A stretch of 7,790 nucleotides of DNA from Planctomycetota bacterium (GTDB lineage: Bacteria > Planctomycetota > Planctomycetia > Pirellulales > Pirellulaceae): NCBI GenBank assembly GCA_026692885.1, contig JAPLNJ010000732.1, forward strand, positions 1-7,790, given 5' to 3'. Positions within the stretch are counted from its first letter, which is position 1. Each line of letters starts with the position of its first letter. Of this stretch, positions 1 through 6,057 are shown piece after piece. The notes under the pieces were generated by a model that did not search any database, was not told the DNA's origin, and saw only the letters and a list, made by a program, of their open reading frames with translations. The translations under genes and the position numbers were made by a program.

Positions 1-1143
1 AGAGCAGGTTATCGTGCACGTCCACAACGCGCGAGCCGTTGTCGATATAGACCATACACAGCTTGATCCAACGCATGGCAGCGAAGTCGTAGCAGTCGTG
101 CATCACGTTGTAGGCCACCTGCGAGCGCTGGTCGTTGAGCGTGCCGCCGCTGGCATAGAAGCTGGTCAGGAAGCCGGCGTCGCGGGTCAGCAGCATGCCA
201 TTGTAGAGGTGGTTGTGGGCCAGGAGCGTGGCGGCATAATCCATGGGGCCGCGGTCGCGCGAGCTGTGGCTGGGGCCGTTGCCGTAGAAGTTGAAGAAAT
301 GCCGTCCGGCATTGCGCATCGTATTGAAGGTGATCACGTGCCCGCCGACCAGGAGGTGCTCGTAATCGCCGAAGTCGCTCACCGCGTCCGTGATGGCGTT
401 GAGATAGTGGCCCACGTAGCTGACCTCGTCGATCAGGCAGTTATGGATCGTGTGGTGATAGCCCCGCACATGAAAGCCGGTCCCCACGCTGAACCGCACG
501 CTGCAATTCAGGAAGGCATTGTCGTGGCCGCCCACGAAGATGCCCGTTTCACCGGACTTGATGGTATCGCGTCCCTTCTCGAGCTGCCCGATGCCGTAGT
601 GCCGGGTGTAGTGTGCGATGTAGGCCAGATCGCAACGGTCCACCACGCAATGCGCCGTGTTCTCCAGACGCAGCGAGGCGGCGCGGATCGTCAGGCCTTC
701 GAGGCGGATGTGCTCGCGCCTGCTCAGTTCGAACGCGAGCTGACGGCGCTTGGCCTCGATCTCCCGGGGCTCGGCACCGTCGGGGGTGATGAAGTACAAC
801 GCGTTGTCCTGCTGGAGTCATTCACCGGGCGCGTCCAGCGCGTGCAGGTCCCCACGATCATGCCCCGCCCTTCCTCGTGCTCCTGCGGGAACTTGCCGTC
901 GTAGGCCGAACCGAACCACCAGCCCTGGGTGTGGTCGCCGGTGGGGAATTCGTAGGCGGGCAGGTCCTCCGGGCTGTAAACGGTTTTCATGTTGGGATTC
1001 CACTCCGTCCCGTCCAGCGACGGCGTTTTCGCATTCCGGGACTTTTCGTCCGCCGCTGCCGGTTCGCAGCGCACGCTCTGCGCGCCGCGGAACACCTCCG
1101 CGGCTTTCGCGAATTCCTGTTCTGTGACCAGAAGCGTTTCCAT
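1..1143 (-). pseudogene. Right-handed parallel beta-helix protein, frameshifted; 3' end outside window
   Basis: The ATG at 1143 follows the aldolase stop by nine bases, with AGAGGG (about 1153-1148) as ribosome site. Residues 1-109 (ending TRWTRPVND) read well, then the good frame changes. From base 817 to the window edge another frame is open for about 272 residues: QQDNALYFITPDGAEP, EAKRRQLAFELSRREHIRLE, GLTIRAASLRLENTAHCVVD, GIFVGGHDNAFLNCSVRF and GFHVRGYHHTIHNCLID. These repeats of hydrophobic strand, Gly/Asn turns and 'N/H-x-hydrophobic-x-x-C' are typical of parallel beta-helix carbohydrate-active or surface proteins (polysaccharide lyase or glycoside hydrolase-like). The enzyme class cannot be assigned. 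No signal peptide precedes MEТLLVTEQEF-like N-terminal sequence, although most such proteins are secreted, so the N-terminus may be missing or the protein intracellular. The downstream frame has no stop before the window edge, and the gene continues past base 1. Confidence 0.75.
813..820 (-). other. Frameshift point in the beta-helix gene
   Basis: The upstream frame (1143 to 724) stops making protein-like sequence after VND (codon at 819-817). The downstream frame begins just after a TGA at 820-818. Joining them needs a net -1 change, as from one lost base. Both frames are open from 817 to 724, so the exact site is uncertain, but sequence quality places it near 816. No slippery heptamer suggests programmed shifting. 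Confidence 0.75.
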
Positions 1144-1152
1144 GTTTCCCTC

Positions 1153-1911
1153 TTACGCTTCACGTGCCTTCAGCATGGCCCGGCAACCTTCCCGGACAAA
1201 CAACGTGTCAATCCCGCAGGCGATGAACCGGAAGCCTTGCTGGATCCGCCGCCGAACCTCGCCGGCGTCCACCGGCACGACGTGGATGCCGGCCGCGACC
1301 TGGCGCCGGCGGCAGGCGTCGAGGATGGTCTCTTGCGCCGCCAGCACGTCGGGATGCTGCAACTGGCCGGCCAACCCCATCGAGGCCGACAGGTCATACG
1401 GCCCGATCAAGACGGCGTCCAAGCCCGGCGTGGCCAGGATCGCGTCGGCGTTCCGCACCGCCGTTATGTGCTCCAGCATGACCACGACCACCACTTCGTC
1501 GTTGTGGGCTTGGAAATACTCGCTGAACCGCGAACCGAAGCCGGTGGCCCGGCACAACGACGCGCCGCGAATCCCCGCGGGCGGGAACTTCGCCATCGCC
1601 ACACTCTGGGCCGCTTCGGCGGGCGTGTTGACCGACGGCACGATGATGCCGGTCGCGCCCAGATCGAGCACCTGCTTGGCGAGCACGGCATCGCAGGACG
1701 GCAACCGGGCGAGCACGTCGCAGTCCGTGCCTTTCGCCGCCAGCGCGATGTGGTAGAAAGCCTCGAGGCTGATCGGCGTATGTTCCATGTCGGCGACGAG
1801 AAAGTCGAAGCCTTCGGCCGCCATGATCTCGGCGACCGCCGGATGCCCCGTCAACGTCCACCCGCCCAGAACCGGCTGACCGCCTTGGAGTTTTTGTTTG
1901 GTATTGCTCAT
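1153..1911 (-). CDS. HpcH/HpaI-family aldolase (2-keto-3-deoxy acid type)
   Basis: This is an intact 252-residue protein, the usual length for the HpcH/HpaI (class II, metal-dependent) aldolase family, which cleaves 4-hydroxy-2-oxo acids to pyruvate or a related keto acid plus an aldehyde. The start MSNTKQKLQGGQPVLGGW matches the family N-terminus. Motifs in order are DMEH (41-44, with the His used as catalytic base in HpaI), LARLP (68-72, substrate-binding Arg69), GATGIIVPSVNTPAEA (85-100), MLEH (145-148, metal ligand Glu147) and GPYDLSASMG (170-179, metal ligand Asp173). All key residues are present, so it is predicted to be active. The frame is open upstream to an ATG at 1968 that shares its A with the preceding stop (TGATG); that longer start would add 19 atypical residues. 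This cannot be excluded, since the ATG at 1911 has only a weak ribosome site. The exact substrate (sugar acid or aromatic-degradation intermediate) is unknown; the glycan neighbours favour a sugar acid. Confidence 0.9.
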   Translation of the reverse strand: MSNTKQKLQGGQPVLGGWTLTGHPAVAEIMAAEGFDFLVADMEHTPISLEAFYHIALAAKGTDCDVLARLPSCDAVLAKQVLDLGATGIIVPSVNTPAEAAQSVAMAKFPPAGIRGASLCRATGFGSRFSEYFQAHNDEVVVVVMLEHITAVRNADAILATPGLDAVLIGPYDLSASMGLAGQLQHPDVLAAQETILDACRRRQVAAGIHVVPVDAGEVRRRIQQGFRFIACGIDTLFVREGCRAMLKAREA

Positions 1912-1967
1912 GGGGATGCTCACTTGTTCGCAATGTTCATTGGGACACGCATCCGTCTTGCCTGCCA

Positions 1968-3686
1968 TCACTCTACGCCGACGGAATTAAGCTTCAGCCG
2001 CACGTCGCTGGAACGCGACATGCCCAGCGGCCACTCGGGCGCGACGTAAAGGCCGCCGAAACAAATCTTGCGCAGGATGGGCTTCTCGAAGCTCACCGCG
2101 GGCGATTTGTTGACGGCGACCGAAAGACCTTTCTCGGTCAACTCAACTTCGATGTGATTCCATTCCTTCATCTTGAACGATGCGAGGTCTGTCCACTGGT
2201 TCCCGGACGTGCGGACCTGAAGAAAATCGGCTTTGCGCTGCTCGTCGTAAACGGCGCGAATGACGGTGCCGTTGCGCGTCTTGCCGCCGAGCGTCAGCAC
2301 GGGCCAGTCGCCGCCGCTGTAACGATGGAGATTCACGTCGAACGCGAGACGCAGTTTCGGCTGACGCGTGAGTTTCTCCGTCAACACGAGGCCGAGGCTT
2401 GATTGGCGCTGGCCAAAGTGAGCCATGCCGTTTTCGATCTTCAGACCGGGCCGGCCCTCGCGCGGCAGCAAAAACGGGCGGGTGAAATCCGGCAGCGGCT
2501 CGATGACGCTGCTGTGGATGCCAGCCGGGTACGTGTAGGCGACGTAGAGTTTGCCGTTATCCACAAACCCATTTGGGTAAAACGCCGTGCCGCCCTGCGG
2601 CTGAATGACCGGGCCGGGCAGCAGTAAGTCCGGGTCGCATACCGGCGCGTAGTAGAGCGCGAGGAAATACCGGTCGTGGCTGATGCGCTCCGGCACGCGA
2701 ACGTGGTTGTCGTTCATCACCATGAGCAGGCTGTCGCGCGTGCCCACGCCGGCGACGGCGTAGTTGCGCGAGCAGATCGTGTCGACCTCGACCGTGCGGG
2801 CCTTGGTCCACGTGTGGCCGTGGTCGCTGCTGGTGGCGTAGAGCAGCATCCGGTGCGGTTTCTCGGCGCGCTCCGGGTTGTCCTGCGCCGTGGAGTTGCG
2901 AATGAGCAGGCCGATCTGGCCGTCGGCTTGCTCGAACAGCATCGGCTCCCAGAGGGTCACTCGCTCGCCGCCGAACTCGGCCGGTTTCTCGCCGATCTTC
3001 GACCACGGCAAGGCTTCGATCGGCTCGCTCCACGTCCACGTCTTGCCGGCGTCGGCGCTAAGCAGCACGCCGGCGTAACGGGTGTGGCCCGGTCGGCACT
3101 TCTCCTCGACCTCCGCCAGGCTGCACGGGAACATCATCACGCCCTTACTGGTGAGCAGGCCGTGGTTGGTCGGGAACCCGACGACCTGGCCCGCGAGCGA
3201 CGGCGGCGCGGTGGGCACTTCGCGGTTGCGCCAGCGCACGCCGTCGATGGAGGTGGCGACGTAGGTCCTGCGGGCGTTGTAGTCGCACCACGCGCAGAAC
3301 AGCGTCTCGTCGCGTCAGTTGATGAAGATCGGCTGCCACTGGTTGTCGCTCTCGACGGGGTTCTCCGCCGCCGCGTCGCGGGTGAACAACCGCACGGGCG
3401 TTGACCAATGTTCGAAGTCGTCGCTGACGCCGAGGAAGTTGTATTGGCCCGGCCCGTCTTCGGCACTGATCTCGTTGGCGTTCCACGCGGCGAAGAACTT
3501 GCCCTTGAACTTGACGATGTCTACGTCGTGGTTGTATTTCAGCGCCGGCTTCGCGCCGGGATGGTGGAAATAGATGTCCGCAGTCTTCACCTTGGGCTGG
3601 TAGATCGGCAGCGACTCGCCGGCGAGGGCTCGGCTGGTGAAGCAGCAAGTGACGATTGCGACAGCCGCTGGAAAGAAACTGTGCAT
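1968..3686 (-). pseudogene. Secreted sialidase-like (BNR/Asp-box) protein with in-frame TGA
   Basis: The frame spans 573 codons, with TGA at codon 124 (3317-3315) and a final TGA at 1970-1968. The N-terminus MHSFFPAAVAIVTCCFTSRALAG resembles a signal peptide with cleavage near residue 22, although it has only His as an early basic residue. Asp boxes of form S-x-D-x-G-x-x-W occur at 210-217 (SADAGKTW) and 286-293 (SSDHGHTW). Two shortened versions lie at 88-94 (SDDFEHW) and 146-152 (SIDGVRW), on opposite sides of the stop. Residues about 425-572 form a beta-rich, concanavalin-like tail (RLAFDVNLHRYSGGDW, MKEWNHIEVELTEKGLSV). The family acts on glycans outside the cytoplasm; the substrate is unknown. 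If the TGA is real, the product is a 123-residue secreted fragment, with possible restart at GTG 3239 lacking a signal peptide. It sits 43 bases after UroD gene 2. A longer reading from 3866 is rejected because it overlaps that gene. Confidence 0.82.
3315..3317 (-). other. In-frame TGA stop inside the secreted sialidase-like gene
   Basis: The codon reads TGA between ...NQWQPIFIN and RDETLFCAWCDYN in one unbroken frame; family-like sequence resumes at once. TGG (Trp) is the most natural precursor, by one G-to-A change, but Arg, Gly or Cys codons are also one base away. No selenocysteine element was recognised, and TGA ends three genes here normally. Confidence 0.85.
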
Positions 3687-3693
3687 GGTGGTT

Positions 3694-3711
3694 GTCTCCT
3701 TTACGGAGGAC
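3694..3711 (-). promoter_or_regulatory. Shine-Dalgarno of the secreted sialidase-like gene, within a small inverted repeat
   Basis: AAAGGAG (3702-3696) lies nine bases before the ATG at 3686 and is the best ribosome-binding site in the window; it fixes the start of that gene. The bases GTCcTCC (3711-3705) can pair with GGAGAC (3699-3694) around a GTAAA loop, with one bulged C. This would give a six-pair stem hiding most of the GGAG. The ribosome site is clear; a regulatory role for the stem is inference. Confidence 0.6.
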
Positions 3712-3729
3712 GTTGTTTCCTGAGCGTTG

Positions 3730-4812
3730 CTACAAGCAGTGATTTTCAACGTAAGTCCTCCAAAGGTCTTGGGCCTGGTCAGGCGTGTTGACGACCGTGG
3801 TGATCGCCAGCCCCTGGGGCGGCAGCTTGGCGAAAAGCCAGTCGAGATCAGTTCGCGGGATGTCACCCCAGATGATCAGCGGGCGCTGGCGCAAGATGGC
3901 CATGTGCCGGTCGAACAGCGACTCGGCCGAGGGGCCGCCGCTGTCGATGTGCAGTTCCAGCACGCTCATGCCCATGGCGAGGTAGCGATCCGTCGGCACG
4001 AAGCCCGTGGAATGCTGATGCATGACCACGTGCGGAAAGGCGGCCACGATCTGCCGGTCGAAGGGCTCGATGAACTCGGCATACAGCTTGGGCGAGAGGA
4101 GCGCCGCGGCGTCCTCCTGATGCCACACGGTCCCGGCTGGCATCCAGGCGTGGTAGTAGAACGATCCGATGCCCCCGTGAAACGCCGGGATGCGTTCGAG
4201 CTGGAACCGGCCGCACGCGATGAACAGGTCGGTCACACGCTGGGCGACCGCGCGCACATCGTTGGGATTGTCGACCAGCGCCAGCACGAAGCTGTCGCCG
4301 CCGTAGAGGGCGGCAATCAGGTCTGCCACGCCCCGCATGCGCGTTGTGGCCAATGGGAAGCGGCCGGCGCTCGCCTCAGCCAGCGCCCGCAGCATGCGGT
4401 CCATCAAACGCGACCAGGGGTTATCGGCCGAAAACGCGGGAAGGCTTTCGGGCGTGACACGCGGCGGCGGCTCGGCGTAGATCGAGCCGGTGGCGTGGTT
4501 CGCGAAGATCGGGCAGCCCAGCATGGCTTCCAGCCAGGGGATGCCCCAATACGCGCTGCCGCTGTAAAGGAAGTCGCCGCCGCATTCCTCGTGGTCAAGG
4601 AACAGACGTCCGCTGTCGGCCACGAAGGCGTCGACGTCAAAATCCTCCGGCCGCAACGCACGCCCCTCCGGCAGACGGCGACTGAACGGATAACGCGGCA
4701 GGGGATATTCGCTCCCGCGGAAGAAGCCAAAGACCGGGCGTGGATTCACGCGGCGGTGGAACGTCGCGAAAGTCAGCACGCGCTGCTCGATGTTCTGTTG
4801 CCAGTGGTTCAT
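3730..4812 (-). CDS. UroD-superfamily protein 2, divergent
   Basis: This is an intact 360-residue protein ending in TAG. The ATG at 4812 (MNHWQQNIEQRVLTF) is preferred over an upstream start near 4968, because that extension overlaps UroD gene 1 and reads as arginine/serine-rich shadow sequence. It lies 13 bases after UroD gene 1 and has no good Shine-Dalgarno, which suggests translational coupling. UroD-family features are LFLDHEECGGDFLYSG (70-85), AFHGGIGSFYYHAWMP (210-225), VVMHQHSTGF (262-271) and a C-terminal IIWGDIPRTDLDWL barrel strand (313-326). The segment matching HSCG of protein 1 reads H265-Q-H267-S, so the usual H-x-C is H-x-H here. The function is unknown: it could be a methyltransferase with altered metal binding, a binding partner of protein 1, or another activity on the same fold. 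Membership of the superfamily is supported by its pairing with protein 1, but its sequence is much less typical. Confidence 0.82.
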   Translation of the reverse strand: MNHWQQNIEQRVLTFATFHRRVNPRPVFGFFRGSEYPLPRYPFSRRLPEGRALRPEDFDVDAFVADSGRLFLDHEECGGDFLYSGSAYWGIPWLEAMLGCPIFANHATGSIYAEPPPRVTPESLPAFSADNPWSRLMDRMLRALAEASAGRFPLATTRMRGVADLIAALYGGDSFVLALVDNPNDVRAVAQRVTDLFIACGRFQLERIPAFHGGIGSFYYHAWMPAGTVWHQEDAAALLSPKLYAEFIEPFDRQIVAAFPHVVMHQHSTGFVPTDRYLAMGMSVLELHIDSGGPSAESLFDRHMAILRQRPLIIWGDIPRTDLDWLFAKLPPQGLAITTVVNTPDQAQDLWRTYVENHCL

Positions 4813-4825
4813 GTTAGATGACGCT

Positions 4826-5947
4826 TCAGTTCGATTGAACGCCCGTCGAATCCGCGCTGCACGGCCACACAACGGCCGCCGCGCGGTACATGGCCAGGAC
4901 GTTCTCCAACGGGATATCGGTGCCCAGGATCTGGCTTGGCGCCAGGATGTAGTTGCCGCGCCCATCAAACAGCTTCAGCGCCGCGCGAACGGCATCGCCG
5001 ACCTCTTCGGGCGAGCCTTTCGGCAGGAGATGCTGGGTATCGATGCCGCCGTGGAACACGATCTGGTCGCCGAACTCCGCGGCGAGCGACGCCAGCTCCA
5101 TCCCCTTGGCGGAGACCTGGATGGGATCGAGAATGTCCACGCCGGCCTCGACAAACAGCGGAATCAAGGGACGGACGGCGCCGCACGAGTGCATCATCAC
5201 CTTCAGCCCGTGGCTGTGTGCCAGCGCTGTCAGCTTGCAGATGTTGTCGAAGTAGAAATCCCGCCACATCGAACGGCTCATCAGCAGCGCATCCTGCGTG
5301 CCGAAGTCATTGCCGAAGAACCAGACCTCGAGTTCCCCTTTCAGCGCGGCGAACAACGCGTCGTTGAGTTCCAGGTACATCTCCGTCAGCCGGTCGACAA
5401 GGGTGTGGGCAAACCCCGGCTCGGCGCCCAGATTGGTGAGGAAGTTCTGGTAGCCATGCATGCGGTAAGCGTCGCCCAGGATCCCGGTCCAGAAGCCGCC
5501 GACACGAACGCGACTGCGCTGAGAACCGGCGATTGCACACAGCGGGCCGAAGTCGAAATCGGCCGCTTTCGGCCAGGGGAAACGCAGGACATCCTGAGGA
5601 TCGGTCGCATCCTGCAGCGGGCCGCGGATGGCTTCGTCGACCGAGAACCTCGCTGCCCGCACCTCCCGTCGCCAGCGAATCCCCAGCGGGCACGTGCGCT
5701 CGGTTTCGGTCAATTCGAGGTGGTCCGCGTGCTTGTAATAGGGCAGGAAGTCCTCGCGCTGGCTCAGGTCGCGGGCGGGCAGATAGAAGAAGTCGCACCC
5801 CAACGCATCCAGCAGCTCGCTCTCGGAGTTAACCCCCAGATGCGTCTTCAACCGCCGGTCCAACTCATGATGGGCTAGGTAGTCGATCGGCGCGCGATCG
5901 AGCGTCTTGCGCTGGCAGCAGGCCTGGAATCGTTCTCTTGAGTTCAT
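4826..5947 (-). CDS. UroD-superfamily protein 1 (MtaA/CmuA-like methyltransferase relative)
   Basis: This is an intact 373-residue protein, a normal length for uroporphyrinogen-decarboxylase-superfamily enzymes. It opens MNSRERFQACCQRKTLDRAP, the usual N-terminal helix of the family. Other landmarks are FGNDFGTQDALLMS (211-224), MMHSCGAVRPLIP (251-263) and FHGGIDTQHLLPKGSPEEV (298-316). His253-x-Cys255 matches the H-x-C part of the zinc site of MtaA/MtbA-type corrinoid methyltransferases. The third Cys expected later is not seen: the corresponding APSQIL segment (336-341) has none. Such proteins are numerous in planctomycete- and Lentisphaera-type genomes and are mostly of unknown substrate; true haem-pathway HemE is less likely given this context and the HxC motif. 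The ATG at 5947 has a modest AGGG (5958-5955) seven bases upstream. The 110 bases before it (6057-5948) show no clear promoter or terminator. The protein is probably cytoplasmic and translated with the next gene. Confidence 0.88.
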   Translation of the reverse strand: MNSRERFQACCQRKTLDRAPIDYLAHHELDRRLKTHLGVNSESELLDALGCDFFYLPARDLSQREDFLPYYKHADHLELTETERTCPLGIRWRREVRAARFSVDEAIRGPLQDATDPQDVLRFPWPKAADFDFGPLCAIAGSQRSRVRVGGFWTGILGDAYRMHGYQNFLTNLGAEPGFAHTLVDRLTEMYLELNDALFAALKGELEVWFFGNDFGTQDALLMSRSMWRDFYFDNICKLTALAHSHGLKVMMHSCGAVRPLIPLFVEAGVDILDPIQVSAKGMELASLAAEFGDQIVFHGGIDTQHLLPKGSPEEVGDAVRAALKLFDGRGNYILAPSQILGTDIPLENVLAMYRAAAVVWPCSADSTGVQSN

Positions 5948-6057
5948 AGCGACACCCTGGTCTCATGGAAACGAGGGCGGGTTTCATGGATTGAGAGGAG
6001 GCTGCGTTGGGATCATGGCTTTCTGCGCGAGTTGCTTGGTGATAGGCGTTAGAAGGC

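Noticed and set aside
14..904. Long plus-strand open frame opposite the beta-helix gene
   Set aside because: Its protein is rich in Val/Ala/His/Arg with no recognisable motif, and it is exactly antisense to convincing beta-helix sequence; high GC makes such open frames common.
877..2049. 390-codon plus-strand open frame
   Set aside because: It lies antisense to the aldolase, whose catalytic motifs are complete, and reads as Arg/His-rich shadow sequence.
2676..3404. Plus-strand open frame opposite the secreted sialidase-like gene
   Set aside because: The minus strand carries Asp boxes and a signal peptide here; the plus-strand product is low-complexity Ala/Val/Arg sequence.
4813..4968. N-terminal extension of UroD gene 2 to 4968
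   Set aside because: It would overlap the end of UroD gene 1 by about 140 bases, and the added residues look like out-of-frame sequence.
3727..5878. Two long plus-strand open frames (3727-4821 and 4790-5878)
   Set aside because: They mirror the two UroD-family genes on the other strand; no family motif or ribosome site supports them.
5948..6057. Possible promoter or terminator in the 110-base gap
   Set aside because: No convincing -35/-10 pair and no GC stem followed by a T run was found on the minus strand, so none is claimed.
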